Source: Punica granatum
Lineage: Eukaryota > Streptophyta > Magnoliopsida > Myrtales > Lythraceae
NCBI RefSeq assembly: GCF_007655135.1
Contig: NC_045127.1
Coordinates: forward strand, 18,580,199-18,644,198
DNA length: 64,000 nt
Direction of reading: 5' to 3'
In this document: positions 23,060-34,320 of the stretch, one piece after another
Position numbering within the stretch: position 1 is the first letter of the stretch
Layout: every line of letters begins with the position of its first letter
The notes under the pieces: model-generated
What the model saw: only the letters and a program-made list of their open reading frames with translations
The model's database searches: none
Told to the model about the DNA's origin: nothing
Translations under genes and position numbers: made by a program

Positions 23060-23215
23060 GCGCGGGGCGCGCGGGCGCTCAGGCAAGCTCGCGGGGCGTG
23101 CGGGCGTTCGCGGGCGTGCGCGCTGGGGGCGTCTGGCGCGCGGCGTGCGCGCGGGCAGGCGTCTGGCGCGCGGGCGTGCGCGCAGGCAGGCGTCTGGCGC
23201 GTGGCTGTGAGCGCG
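23060..23215. repeat. CpG-rich 30/31-bp subrepeats in LARD 5' LTR
   Basis: GTCTGGCGCG recurs at 23131, 23161 and 23192. The units are almost pure G, C and T with dense CpG. This array is less regular in the partner LTR. Confidence 0.7.
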
Positions 23216-23592
23216 GGCGTGCGGCTGAGCGTGCGGCGACGGGTGTACTGTTCACCCGTGAGCACGTCCTTCACCCGGAATCACCTAAATGACCTAAAAT
23301 GATAAGCAAATTACTTCAAACCAAAAATCTAAGTTCATAAATGAACTTCTTGGGTCGAAAACATGTGGTCCATGGAGTTTGAGAAATTTTGGACTTAAGT
23401 CGGGATGATGAACATCGGCTTCCGACTTAAGAAACTCAAAGCTTTCTTCAGGTTCTCTTCGTTTTTTTCTCACTTGGTTTTGAAGTGTTGAAGCTTGCAG
23501 GTTTTGGCTATGCAGTTGAGAGCTTTTCTTGAGGGAGAAAGCTTGGAGAGAGTGTGCAAGAGGAGAAGTGATTATCTTAATCAATTTTGGGC

Positions 23593-23600
23593 CATTTATA
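23593..23600 (-). promoter_or_regulatory. LTR TATA box (LARD 5' LTR)
   Basis: TATAAATG on the minus strand is the predicted promoter of the LARD transcript. The CpG-rich block lies about 330 bp downstream of it. Confidence 0.55.
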
Positions 23601-25190
23601 GGCAAAGCTAATGGGCAATTAAGCAAAAGTAAGCACACTTAAGCTTCCCATTAGCAAATTTCGGTTTGCCTAATGAGGATGAGGATGAATGTGGACCAAG
23701 TGTTCTTGATGAAGATGATCCAAGAGCATTTATGAGCATTGATGAGCAATGAGTGTTGTCTTCAACCTCTCCAAGATATTTTAGCTAAGAGAGGGCAAGT
23801 TGGCTTCTTGCATTGAAGAGGAAGAATAAGCTTCTAGAGTAAAGGGTGACTCATCTTGGGTAGCCCTTGGGTCCCACGACCGAAGAGGAGAAACCGGGAA
23901 AAAGCTCGGGTCTCGATTGATCGCGCATTCGAAATTTGTTGTTTGAATTGAATGTCGAATTATCGATATACGCAAGGAAATAGATTTAAAGAGTCCGAGA
24001 TTGGCATTTTCCGTGAGAAATTGCCAAATGTCTATATGAGGCTCGGAAGCCGGTTTTGCTCCTTTTAAGCATTCAAAGCGAGGTTACCCACTTCTGACAG
24101 CATATCTTGTATCTGCATCCCACGTCGGTCATTTTGACATAAATTGTCAAATTACATGGGCAATTGACTCTTAAGCCGGTAATGCAAATATGGAGCCGGA
24201 GATGTCCTAGGAGGCCGAAACTGGATTTCTCAGATTGCTTTCTGAGTTTCTTGGGCGATCCGGAGATTACTGTGATCTCCGTTTGCCGAGATTGGGCCTC
24301 TAAGGATATGAGAAGTGCATCTGAGACCCTTAAAGCATTGCTCGAGGGGTCTAGATGAGTTGTGTGATTCATTCCGACGATTCCACATTGAGCCTTGAGA
24401 AGGCTAGCATTGTGTAAGGTAAGCATCCGGCATCAAGTTTCCCCAAAGAGGACCTCCAGATATGGATTTTCACTGAAAATGGCCTTTTGTGCTCGTCAGA
24501 GGTTACTCAGGAAACCGTGAAGGGTTTTGCTGTCTGTTTTGCCCAATTGCGAATGTCCGCTGGAGTTTTCAGGGCAATGTGGTGTGAACTTCGTTTGCCG
24601 TCATTCCATCAGACTAGTCTCCAGTTATGCTCTTCCGAAGAGGGGTATGCCCGTTTTGTCGCTCGGAAGTCATTCAGGGTGTCTGTATGGCTTCTAAAAG
24701 ACAATATGAAGCACTACTCGTGCTTTGTATGATTGTGGGGCATGGCCGCATCTGATATTTGGAATTAACTTTTCTCCGAGAAACCCGCATTTATGGACTT
24801 CCACTGAAAAATTGTTCTGTATAAAGCAGATGATTTGCAAAATGCCTTTGGGGACACTTTTCTTCTGTTTGGCATTGGAGTGGATTTTTGAAGTCCAATA
24901 TTGGCTATCTTCCGATGATCGAGCGAACTATCGGAAAATAGGCATGTTCGTGTGAACTTTGGAAATGCCGGTTTCGGACATTGTTGAGCTCTCCAGTCAT
25001 TCTGTTGCTTCTTGATGACCCCTAGAGTCCTTCTGTCATATGCATGTGTCATTTGCCTGATTTCGCCAACTTGAGGATGAATAGTGATTTCTTGCTCTGT
25101 TGAGTCGTTTTCTGTATTCTGCTCAAGTCGTGGCTTGGATCATTGCTAATAATGTAATTTGAATGAGTGAGACAAAATGGGGCGCTGACA

Positions 25191-25964
25191 GAAGACGTCC
25201 CAGTAGTAGCCTTCCTCGAGGACTCCCCCTCTTTCTTCTCGGCCAGACCTTTTATTCTCCCAAGCTTGAAGCCTATATCAAGCTTTTTCCCGGCCTCAAT
25301 CAGATTAGAAAATTAGGAAGTGTAGGCTAACATATACGAGTAGTAGACCCCTTTAAGAGTGGAGTGGAATAACTGGATCTACTGCGCCTCGCTGATCTAG
25401 GGGATGTGCTTCGCTGCTTAAGCACACCACTTAGTGGCATAATCCTTGAATTTTTTGCCCTCTGCCATTTTCTTCGTGCTCAGTTCCAAAAGAGTTGGGG
25501 GTGTCTCCGCGCAGTACTAGTACTGATCAATAAATATCCGGGAGAGGTCCATCCATGTAGGGATGTCTACGGCCCTCAGCGACATGAACCAGTCGAGAGC
25601 CGGTCTCGTCAGACTGTTCTGGAACGTGTAGATGATGAACTCCTCATAGTCCCAATACTGGAGCATCCTCCCCTGGTAGTAACAAAGATGGTACCGCTGG
25701 TCTATCGGGACCTCATATCTCTTGAATTCTACAACTTTGATCTTTTGGGGGCAATCGCATGCCCGGGAAGAGGCTCTAGTCACTGTAGTTAGCATCGAGG
25801 CCGGCCTCATTTGCTTGCAAGGCTTTTATCGTTTCTTCCATTCTCCTGATCCTACGTTCCTACTTAGTCTCCGCTTATGGGAGAAGATTTGCGGGTGGGG
25901 ACCGCGTGGAATGGCGTGCTCGGCTCAAGGAAAGGAATATTCAAGGGTAGTGGAGCTTGGTAGG
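25191..25964 (-). pseudogene. H gag, middle part (capsid region)
   Basis: The minus-strand translation shows the retrotransposon gag domain of the Ogre/Tat lineage: KIKVVEFKRYEVPIDQRYH, YYQGRMLQYWDYEEFIIYTF, RPALDWFMSLRAVDIPTW and LSRIFIDQY. Downstream it continues with frameshifts and stops into segments like FHSTLKGVYYSYM and SFSNLIEAGKKLDIGFKL. It is flanked by the Athila insertion on its 5' side (GTAGG at 25960-25964) and the LARD insertion on its 3' side (GAAGA at 25191-25195). It is part of the same gene as 35572-36265 and 8977-9855. It is non-functional. Confidence 0.85.
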
Positions 25965-27214
25965 TGATCCACCGCAAATATATATAAAAATAAGCACTAA
26001 TTCTACCAGCAAGTATACTGGGTCAGATCAAGTAATATAGTGATGAATAGAGTGTCGATCCCACGAGGATTAATTAAGTACTAAACCTATATTAGATTCT
26101 ATTATTATCTAAGCAATCAAATTGAGAGAATTAACTAATTAACTACTAATCAACCAAAATCGTCACAAAGAGTAGAAAGAGAATTGTATGAAAATATATC
26201 AATTGAAAGTGGGAAAAACAGAATCCACCCTAGTTTCACTAATCAGATTGCCATCATGTTCTATAGATTGATAGCTATGTGGTTATTCAAGTGAGTTTAT
26301 CAAGCCTTTAAAATTAAAGTCTTAAACCTCTAATTAATCAATCAGCTCCCGCATCTCTAATTAATAGTGAACTCTAAATTATAATCATACACCTTCCAGT
26401 GCTATGATTGTCTAATGCCCTAAATTAATTATCCCTAATGTCTTAGCGAATAACTAACTAGAAACATTGCATTAATCCATGGATAATCTCTAATTAAACT
26501 AATTAATGCAGCTTTCGCATTTAACTAATTAGTCTAATCAAGAATTTCTAACAAACACTATATCAACTCCCGTATCAATAGTGTTTCTAACAATTATAAC
26601 CAATTAAGAATTAAAATTGAAATTATAGGAATTGCAATCATGAATCATCAACACATCTATTAATCCTATAACATGGCGACAATCATCATATTAGCTTCCT
26701 AGGGTTTCATCATATTCCCACAACAAAAGCTTAGAACATCATGGAATTGAAAACACAATTATAATTCCAAGGAGTCATTGCAATAGAATTCATATTCAGC
26801 AGTAAACTCAAGATATTGAATCCTAAAACAAAAACCCAACAATTCCTTTAAGGAATTGTCTCTTCCACAATTCTTCGCTTCAAATCAATTGATCCAAGTG
26901 ACGGCTCCAGACAAGACTCTCTCCAAAAACTCTCTAGGTTAAAAGAATGGTGAAAAATGGCTCCCCCTCCAGGGTTTCCTATTCTTGTTATGAGGAGTAT
27001 TTATATCCAAAACAAAAAAGATTTCCGAAAGATATAGGCTGGCTCCAAATTGCGCAAAATTCCTCAATATTGCTCGTAATTCCATCTAAGTCCTCAAAGA
27101 CCTACAATATCAAATTACACATAATTAAGCACCAACTTCTTATAATTTCTATTAAATTAATAATAATTTAACATGAATTGCACAATAAAATATTAGTATA
27201 ATATGCCCTTATCA
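25965..27214 (-). repeat. Athila 3' LTR
   Basis: The plus strand starts TGATCCACCGC and ends GCCCTTATCA. It differs from the 5' LTR at about eight scattered bases and by one C in a C run near 26964. It contains a TATA box at 26998-27005 (minus). Confidence 0.95.
26998..27005 (-). promoter_or_regulatory. TATA box in Athila 3' LTR
   Basis: TATAAATA on the minus strand, repeated in the 5' LTR at 35355-35362, is the likely core promoter. Confidence 0.55.
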
Positions 27215-28902
27215 ACTTCCCCACACTTGAACTTTTGCTTGTCCTCAAGCAAAATAAATAAGACCAAGGAAAGAAATCTATCATAGAGAGTACAAATTTT
27301 CATATTCACTAATTCAAGCATTTGATATCTCATAATTTATGACTCGCTATTTTGTGGTGCCCACTGCTCAAACCAAACTGGAAACATGTGATCAGAGTAC
27401 TACAGTTGAAATTAACCAGCTAATCTGGAGAAAGCAAATTTTAATCCAAGCGTTTAGCCCAAAATTTCTATTTCCAAAGTAAATACTCAGTCCTATTAGG
27501 AAAAATACACATTTAAACTTCATAGCTGTTAGCAGGCATATAATCCCTCTAATTTTCCTCTAAGCAAGTCAACAAGGTAGTGAAAGCATATGGTATCTAT
27601 TTTCCTTCAAGTCAACCTATGGTACTTTCTTCCTTTTTATTACAAGTCTTAATTCATTTTTTTGTTTTTGCATTCAATTTTTCCTTTCTGTTTCAGAAGC
27701 AAATTTTTTTTTTCAAGTCCAATTTTTGTTTGAACTTGTGCCTTTCCGCTCTTCTCGTTATAGTGAGTTCATTGAGTCGGCACATCCCGGGCTCATCACC
27801 CAAGTGACCGGGTTTTAAAGGGACCCCTACGAACTCTTCCTCACTCTAACATTCAAGTTAGGATACTCATAACTCAATTCTTGAGTCATTGGAGTAAAGG
27901 CTATGCTTGCTTTTTTTTTTTGAATGCTCACTAACACTTTTCAGACTTCTTTTATAGGAATCACTAAGTATAAAGCTTCTTCTACCTCTTTCACTAAATG
28001 TTAAAGTGCTATTAGAATAATTAAAAAGAGGATATACTAACTAACTTTGCTTAGAAGTAGACCTGTTTATTTTTCACTTAAGGACTTGACCGACTCTTAA
28101 ACTTCAAACTCTAGGGCTAAAAACTAGGTAAATTTGATTTCTAAAGATTTGACTAATTAATTTTAACTAAGTACAAAAATCACAACAGTGGTGAGTAGGG
28201 CGCCTAAGTGAGTCAATTTTTTTCAAACAATTCCTGAACAAATGCTATCAATAGTATTCTTCGTATAATCTCTAGATTTCAATAATTAAAAAAAATTAAA
28301 AAAAGAATTTGGCCTAATAATTGCCAGATAACTTAAGGACAATTATAATTCAAGGTGACAGGGAAGTATAACCATTTATCAACAAAGACAGGCATCGGAT
28401 GTCATGAGTAACAAATTAAATCACATAATTCAGACATCAACACTATACTCAATTTTATACTCCATCTATTTAGTATCTCCCTTCCCCACACTTAGATTAA
28501 ACAGTGTCCTCACTGTTCCTAATGTAGCTCTAGTAAAACGAAAATAAAAATAAAGAACATAAGAGAAAAAGAGATACTAGTACTTCCCCGGTTTCGAAAA
28601 ATTAAGTTGAAGCAATTGGAGTTCCAACTGGTATAGCAATAGAGAGAGTCAGCAGTTGTTATCCACCCTGGCTTCAAAAACAAAAAGAAAACAACAAAAA
28701 GAACAAAAATAGCAGATAATCCATCTTAACTAAAACAATCAAATAGCAAATATCCCAAGTCTACCCAATGAGTGGGTGCTTGATAAAGTACAAACCAACA
28801 GCAAATCAAAATAAAACAAATGAAGCAAAAGAATTGAGAGCCAACAGGGACTTTAGCTCTCAGACATGGGCTGCCTCCCATGAAGCACTTAGTTTATAGT
28901 CG
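27215..28902 (-). other. Athila 3' non-coding region and polypurine tract
   Basis: The 1.7 kb between the pol stop and the 3' LTR holds only AT-rich DNA with T runs and no envelope-like frame, which some Athila elements have here. The last bases, AAGTGTGGGGAAGT on the minus strand (27215-27228), abut the LTR and are the likely polypurine tract; the related CTAAGTGTGGGGAAGG occurs at 28482-28497. Confidence 0.65.
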
Positions 28903-31900
28903 CTAGTTCGACTTTTCCAGTTCTTCAACCGAATTTGCTAGATCCACCGTAGTGGCATCACCATCAATATTTTCCCCTTCAAAGTAATGCTTGAGAAGAT
29001 GACCGTTTACTTTAAAAGTGCGGTCATCTTCTGACTTCAGCTCAACTGCACCATAGGGAAAAACATTAGAAATAACAAATGGTCCAGACCATCGAGATTT
29101 TAACTTACTAGGGAACAACTTCAAGCGGGAGTTGTATAATAGGACTTTCTGACCAAGCAAAAACTCTCGCTTTAGGATGTTCCTATCATGCCATCGCTTG
29201 GCTCGCTCCTTGTATATCCTAGCATTTTCATATGCTTCCTCTCTCATCTCAGCCATCTGATTCAACTGAAGCAATCTCTTTTCACCTGCAGCTTGTAAAT
29301 CAAAGTTAAGGTATTTTATGGCCCAGTATGCTTTGTGCTCAAGCTCTACTGGTAGGTGACATGATTTACCATAAACAATCTTGTATGGGGACATTCCTAT
29401 GGGGGTTTTGAAAGCTGTCCTGTAAGCCCACAATGCATCATCAAGTTTTAAAGACCAATCTTTCCTAGATGCATTGACTGTTTTCTCTAAGATACGCTTT
29501 ATTTCCCTATTGGGCACCTCAACCTGTCCACAAGTCTGTGGATGATAAGGGGTGGCAATTTTATGAGTAACTCCATATTTTGATAATAATTTTTCAAATT
29601 GCCGATTGCAAAAATGTGATCCCCCATCACTTATAATGGCTCTAGGTACCCCAAATCTTGAAAAGATGTTCTTTTTCAAAAATCTGATTACAACTCTAGC
29701 ATCATTACTTTGTAGAGCAACTGCTTCTACCCATTTTGAAACATAATCAACAGCCACAAGAATATATTTATTTGAAAAAGAAGAGGGAAAAGGACCCATA
29801 AAGTCTATTCCCCACACATCAAAAAGCTCAATTACAAGAATGCTATTTTGTGGTAATTCATGTCTCCTAGAAATATTGCCAGTTCTTTGGCATGGAGCAC
29901 AAGACATAATGTAATTCCTGCAATCATGAAATACTCTAGGCCAATAAAATCCACAAGATAAGATCTTAGTTGCAGTTCTTTCCACACCAAAGTGGCCTCC
30001 TGCTTCCTTAGAATGACAATGTTGTATTATGCTAAGCTGTTCAGTTTCAGGCACACAACGTCTGATTACTTGGTCAGCACAACATTTGAACAGATATGGT
30101 TCGTCCCAAAAATAGTATTTCACATCATGCAAAAATTTCTTTTTCTGTTGAAATGACAAACCATATGGTGTGATTTTGCTAACAATGTAATTTACTATAT
30201 CAGCATACCAAGGTAATCCTTGGATTTCTACTACATGCAATTGTTCATCAGGGAACTTTTCATTAATGGGTGAATCTAAACAATTAGATTCCAAACGAGA
30301 TAAATGATCAGCCACTACATTTTCAGTTCCCTTTGTATCTCTAATTTCCAGGTCAAATTCTTGCAGCAGTAGAATCCAACGAATTAGCCTAGGTTTAGCA
30401 TCAGCTTTAGCAAAAAAATATTTCAGGGCAGCATGGTCTGTGTATACTATGATCTTAGAACCTATCAGATAAGGCCGAAACTTGTCACATGCAAATATGA
30501 CTGCTAAAAGCTCTTTTTCAGTTGTGGCATAGTTCCTCTGGGCCTCATTTAAAGTTCTACTAGCATAGTATATTGCATGAAATACCTTACCTCTCTTTTG
30601 CCCAAGTACTGCTCCTACAGCATAGTCGCTGGCATCACACATCAGCTCAAACGGAAGCTCCCAATTAGGTGCAACGATCACTGGTGCAGAAGTGAGTTTC
30701 TCCTTCAATAAATTGAATGCCTGCAAACAATTGTCATTAAAAACAAAAGCAGAATCTTTTTCAAGTAAATTACAAAGAGGTTTAGAGATTTTAGAAAAGT
30801 CCTTGATAAATCTCTTGTAGAAGCCAGCATGTCCTAAGAAGCTCCTTACTCCTTTTGTTGAAGTAGGTGGTGGCAACTTCTCTATTATCTCCAATTTTGC
30901 TCGATCAACTTCAATCCCTTTCTTTGACACCTTGTGACCTAAGACTATTCCCTCTCTTACCATAAAATGACATTTCTCCCAGTTCAGAAGCAGATTAGTC
31001 TCATTACATCTTTTAAGCACACAGCCTAAATTTGTCAGACAAGATTCAAATGACTTCCCAAAAACAGAGAAATCATCCATAAATATTTCAATAAAATTCT
31101 CTAACATGTCAGAAAATATAGACATCATGCACCTCTGGAAAGTGGCAGGTGCATTACAGAGACCGAAAGGCATTCTCCTAAAGGCAAAAGTGCCATAGGG
31201 ACAAGTGAATGTGGTTTTCTCCTGGTCCTCGGGTGCTATATGAATCTGATTGTAACCAGAATAACCATCTAGAAAACAATAATAATCATGCCCTGCAAGT
31301 TTTTCTAGCATCTGATCAATGAAGGGGAGGGGGAAATGGTCTTTACGGGTAGCATCATTTAGTTTCCTGTAATCTATACAAACTCTCCACCCAGTCACAG
31401 TACGAGTCGGGATTAATTCATTGACCTCATTTTTAACCACAGTCATACCACCCTTTTTAGGCACTACTTGAACAGGACTAACCCATTTACTATCTGAGAT
31501 AGGATAGATAATACCTGCATCCAACAGTTTAAGCACTTCTTTCTTCACTACCTCTTTGAGAGTTGGGTTAAGTCGCCTCTGTGGTTGCACTGTGGGTTTG
31601 CACTCAGCTTCCAACATTATCCTGTGAGTGCAAATCAGAGGGCTGATCCCTTTGATATATGCAATAGTCCATCCTATTGCCTCCTTGTGCTCTCTCAGCA
31701 AGCTTAGGAGCTGCTGCTCCTGATCACCTGTCAAGGAAGAAGAGATAATTATTGGCAAAGTATCATCTATTCCAAGATAGGCATATTTTAAATGGCTAGG
31801 CAATGGTTTAAGTTCTAGCACTGGGGATTGTGTCAAAGATGACACTGGTTTTGTCGCACTAGTGCCCAGCTCCTCATAGTAGCGAGCCTTAATTTCTGAC

Positions 31901-32757
31901 ACCTTCTCCACAAATTCTTCCTCGTGCTCATCATCATCACTCCAATCGTCCAGATCCCTAAGGACTGATTCCATTGTATCCACACCTGCTTTCTCCTCCA
32001 CAGACTCAGAGATAAGCTCATCAATAATATCAATGGTGTAACAAGATTTGCCATCATCAAATTTCTTTATGGCATCATAAACATTAAAAGTTATTTGTTC
32101 ATTCATAACTCTTAAAGTGAGCTTACCTTGTTCCACATCTATTAATGCTTTACCTGTCGCAAGGAACGATCTGCCAAGGATCATGGGCACCTCTCTGTCC
32201 TCCTCCATCTCCAAGACTATGAAGTCGACTGGAAATATGAATTTGTCTACCTTCACCAGGACATTCTCGACAATACCCTTTGGATATTTGATACTCCTGT
32301 CAGCAAGTTGCAAGGTAATATGAGTTTTCTTGCATTCTCCAAGTCCAAGTTTCCTGAAAATAGACAGAGGCATCAAATTTATACTTGCACCTGAATCGAT
32401 AAGAACGTTCTCAAAATGAAAATTCCCTATAGTACAAGGAACAGTGAAACTCCCCTTATCTCTTTGTTTGCGTGGTAAGTTAGGCAAGTCCTTTTGGAGA
32501 ATCATAGAACACTCTCCTGTAAGCATCACAGGCTCACTCCCATCAAACTTCCTCTTTTTAGTGAGCAGATCCTTCATGAATCTAGCATATGAAGGCATCT
32601 GCTGGAGTGCTTCTGCAAATGGAATGTTGATTTGCAGCTTTTTAAAGACATCTAGGAATTTAGCAAATTGGGCGTCCAGCTGTTGTTGCTTCAATCTTCC
32701 TGGAAAAGGGACAGGAGGAACATACGGTTTCACCCCTAGTGACTTCTGCCTTGGTTC
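28903..32757 (-). CDS. Athila pol: protease, reverse transcriptase, RNase H, integrase
   Basis: This is an intact frame of 1284 codons after the TAG that ends gag; there is no ATG at its start, so the product depends on read-through or is lost. Residues are counted from a GTG codon at 32733. The protease has DSG at 113-115. Reverse transcriptase spans about 390-580, with CIDYRKLN near 452 and FMDD at 551-554. RNase H lies about 695-815, with a TDH motif near 765. Integrase has a zinc motif (H905 or H907, H914, C945, C948) and a catalytic triad D977, D1036, E1072 with D35E spacing. The C-terminal GPF(V)I region near 1205 is intact. The product would copy element RNA in cytoplasmic particles and integrate it in the nucleus. 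All visible catalytic residues are present. Confidence 0.93.
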   Translation of the reverse strand, partial: EPRQKSLGVKPYVPPVPFPGRLKQQQLDAQFAKFLDVFKKLQINIPFAEALQQMPSYARFMKDLLTKKRKFDGSEPVMLTGECSMILQKDLPNLPRKQRDKGSFTVPCTIGNFHFENVLIDSGASINLMPLSIFRKLGLGECKKTHITLQLADRSIKYPKGIVENVLVKVDKFIFPVDFIVLEMEEDREVPMILGRSFLATGKALIDVEQGKLTLRVMNEQITFNVYDAIKKFDDGKSCYTIDIIDELISESVEEKAGVDTMESVLRDLDDWSDDDEHEEEFVEKVSEIKARYYEELGTSATKPVSSLTQSPVLELKPLPSHLKYAYLGIDDTLPIIISSSLTGDQEQQLLSLLREHKEAIGWTIAYIKGISPLICTHRIMLEAECKPTVQPQRRLNPTLKEVVKKEVLKLLDAGIIYPISDSKWVSPVQVVPKKGGMTVVKNEVNELIPTRTVTGWRVCIDYRKLNDATRKDHFPLPFIDQMLEKLAGHDYYCFLDGYSGYNQIHIAPEDQEKTTFTCPYGTFAFRRMPFGLCNAPATFQRCMMSIFSDMLENFIEIFMDDFSVFGKSFESCLTNLGCVLKRCNETNLLLNWEKCHFMVREGIVLGHKVSKKGIEVDRAKLEIIEKLPPPTSTKGVRSFLGHAGFYKRFIKDFSKISKPLCNLLEKDSAFVFNDNCLQAFNLLKEKLTSAPVIVAPNWELPFELMCDASDYAVGAVLGQKRGKVFHAIYYASRTLNEAQRNYATTEKELLAVIFACDKFRPYLIGSKIIVYTDHAALKYFFAKADAKPRLIRWILLLQEFDLEIRDTKGTENVVADHLSRLESNCLDSPINEKFPDEQLHVVEIQGLPWYADIVNYIVSKITPYGLSFQQKKKFLHDVKYYFWDEPYLFKCCADQVIRRCVPETEQLSIIQHCHSKEAGGHFGVERTATKILSCGFYWPRVFHDCRNYIMSCAPCQRTGNISRRHELPQNSILVIELFDVWGIDFMGPFPSSFSNKYILVAVDYVSKWVEAVALQSNDARVVIRFLKKNIFSRFGVPRAIISDGGSHFCNRQFEKLLSKYGVTHKIATPYHPQTCGQVEVPNREIKRILEKTVNASRKDWSLKLDDALWAYRTAFKTPIGMSPYKIVYGKSCHLPVELEHKAYWAIKYLNFDLQAAGEKRLLQLNQMAEMREEAYENARIYKERAKRWHDRNILKREFLLGQKVLLYNSRLKLFPSKLKSRWSGPFVISNVFPYGAVELKSEDDRTFKVNGHLLKHYFEGENIDGDATTVDLANSVEELEKSN

Positions 32758-34239
32758 CTACACCTTTTGCTTACCTTTTTCTTTCTCCGGACTCTCCTCC
32801 TGAGTTTGAGCTTTTCTATTGACTGTGTCCAATTCCTTGCCACTCCTCAGCATTATAACATTGACACCCTTGGGGTTCTCTTCAGTGTTACTGGATAAAG
32901 ACCCTGATGGTCTATTACTCAATTGTTGAGAAATCTGACTAATCTGACCCTCTAGGTTTCGAATAGTGGCTTGTTGATTCTGTAGCATGGTGTCAGTCTT
33001 TTGCATATAGCTCAACATGAGCTCTTCCATTCTCGACTGACTCTGTTGAGGTGGAGCATTCTGAGCAGGGCCTTGCTTCTGGAATCCAGGTGGCGGTTTA
33101 AGTACATTATTCTCATTCCTCCATGAGAAATTAGGATGATTACGCCACCCTGGATTGTAAGTATTCGAATAAGGCCCTTGATTACTCCGTTGGAAGTTGT
33201 TGACAAAGTTCACTTGTTCTCCATTGGGTGAAGCTGAGGGATTTCCAGACATGCATTCAAGAGTCGAATGTGGTCCTGAACACAACTCACAAAAAGCAAC
33301 CTGATTAGTATTAAAAGAATGTGCTGAGGTGAGTTTACTTACCTGGGTAGTGAGAGCTGAAATCTGGGTTGTCAAATTAGCAATAGTGTCCATGTCATTG
33401 ACTGATGCCACTCTTGATTTGCTTCTCTCATTCTGCCAATTATGTGTACTGGAGGCCATCTCTTCTATCAAAGCACTTACTTCATCATAATTCTTACCTA
33501 TCAGTGCGCCTCCTGCTGCAGCATCTACTAGAGACCTCAATGTATCATCCAGGCTAAGATAGAAGACCTCAATTAGGAGATTATCTGGCAATCCGTGATG
33601 TGGGCACTTTCTGATTGCCTCCTTGAATCTCTCCCATGCCTCATAAAGTGATTCACCATTGAACTTGGTGAAGTTAGTGATTTCGTTCCTCAATCTTGCA
33701 GTCCTAGCTGGTGGGAAAAATCTCCTGAGAAACTTAGATGAAAGGTCGGCCCAGGTGGTGATGGACTCTTGTGGCAGTGAATTGAACCAGGCTCTCGCTT
33801 TATCCCTAAGTGAGAAAGGAAAAAGCTGTAATCTAATAACATCATCAGTGACATTATTCATCTTTACCGTGTTACAGTATTGGAGGAATCCTGCAATATG
33901 CTCATCAGGACTCTCGTTGGGATATCCTCCAAACTGATTTGATTGAACCATCTGGATGAGTGCTGGCTTCAGTTCAAAGTTATTAGCTGGAATAGTGGGC
34001 CTTCTGATCGCAGAACCCATAATAGTAGGTACTGCATAGTCTCGAAGTGCTCTGGCAGCACCCTGTATTTGGCGATTGATGTCATCATCTGCCATCTCAA
34101 CTACTTGCAATTCTTCCCTTCTTCTGTTCTCTCTTCTCAACCGATGCAAGGTGTGCTCTATCTCAAGATCTAATGGTAGAAGTTCAGCACTTCTACTCCT
34201 GCGCATAGAATACCTGCAAAGAGAACAAGAAATAAACAC
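32758..34239 (-). CDS. Athila gag (capsid and nucleocapsid)
   Basis: This 493-codon frame forms particles around element RNA. The gag domain spans about residues 90-265, with LKPALIQMVQ near 90, FPFSLRDKARAWFNSLP near 140-156 and RFFPPARTARLRNEI near 173-187. A knuckle-like C317-x2-C320-x3-H324-x4-C329 is followed by Asn- and Gln-rich sequence. An ATG at codon 12 (MRRSRSAELL, 34206) follows a pyrimidine run ending CAG and may be the true start. The frame ends in TAG (32758-32760) in the context GTG TAG GAA, which is not the known leaky TAG-CAA-TTA type. The next codon continues pol in the same frame, so the stop probably arose by mutation. Confidence 0.92.
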   Translation of the reverse strand: MFISCSLCRYSMRRSRSAELLPLDLEIEHTLHRLRRENRRREELQVVEMADDDINRQIQGAARALRDYAVPTIMGSAIRRPTIPANNFELKPALIQMVQSNQFGGYPNESPDEHIAGFLQYCNTVKMNNVTDDVIRLQLFPFSLRDKARAWFNSLPQESITTWADLSSKFLRRFFPPARTARLRNEITNFTKFNGESLYEAWERFKEAIRKCPHHGLPDNLLIEVFYLSLDDTLRSLVDAAAGGALIGKNYDEVSALIEEMASSTHNWQNERSKSRVASVNDMDTIANLTTQISALTTQVSKLTSAHSFNTNQVAFCELCSGPHSTLECMSGNPSASPNGEQVNFVNNFQRSNQGPYSNTYNPGWRNHPNFSWRNENNVLKPPPGFQKQGPAQNAPPQQSQSRMEELMLSYMQKTDTMLQNQQATIRNLEGQISQISQQLSNRPSGSLSSNTEENPKGVNVIMLRSGKELDTVNRKAQTQEESPEKEKGKQKV

Positions 34240-34297
34240 ACAGTAAAGTGCGCCTAAATTAACAATAGAACTAAAGGTGGTCTAATATTAGGTTAAT

Positions 34298-34314
34298 CCC
34301 CGGCAACGGCGCCA
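34298..34314 (-). other. Athila primer-binding site, tRNA-Asp
   Basis: The minus strand reads TGGCGCCGTTGCCGGGG, a perfect 17-base complement to the 3' end of plant tRNA-Asp with CCA. It is 6 nt from the 5' LTR end. Confidence 0.95.
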
Positions 34315-34320
34315 AAAACT

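Larger units (their letters stand above)
9856..25190 (-). mobile_element. LARD: complete 15.3-kb non-autonomous Ogre-like element
   Basis: Two same-strand giant LTRs (9856-14712 and 20548-25190) enclose a 5.8-kb internal region. The flanking 5-mers GAAGA (9851-9855) and GAAGA (25191-25195) are a perfect target duplication. The termini are TGTAC...TGACA on the plus strand. Orientation is minus: a tRNA-Arg-type primer site abuts the inner edge of the right LTR (20528-20544) and a purine tract abuts the left LTR (14713-14727). No gag, protease, reverse transcriptase, RNase H or integrase motif was found in any frame; the longest open frames lie in tandem repeats. This fits the large retrotransposon derivative concept, with Ogre-type LTRs and primer. 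It sits inside H gag. Confidence 0.9.
20548..25190 (-). repeat. LARD 5' LTR (4643 bp)
   Basis: This LTR begins TGTACGGACCC and ends GGGGCGCTGACA on the plus strand, and is the partner of 9856-14712. It contains a TATA box (23593-23600, minus), the CpG-rich block (22990-23260) and the stem-loop (about 20800-20825). It lacks the MITE and so gives the empty site. Its 122-codon frame at 20939-21307 repeats the one at 10579-10947 only because the LTRs are alike. Confidence 0.9.

Noticed and set aside
9856..25190. Plus-strand orientation for LARD
   Set aside because: On the plus strand no primer-site-like sequence follows 14712 and no purine tract precedes 20548; both signals exist on the minus strand.
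27215..28902. Envelope-like gene downstream of Athila pol
   Set aside because: Only a 75-codon Phe-rich frame on the opposite strand is present, over T-rich sequence; no signal peptide and transmembrane arrangement in sense orientation.
32733..32735. Start codon of Athila pol
   Set aside because: The codon is GTG, and the frame extends upstream to the TAG ending gag, so it is an arbitrary start within one gag-pol frame.
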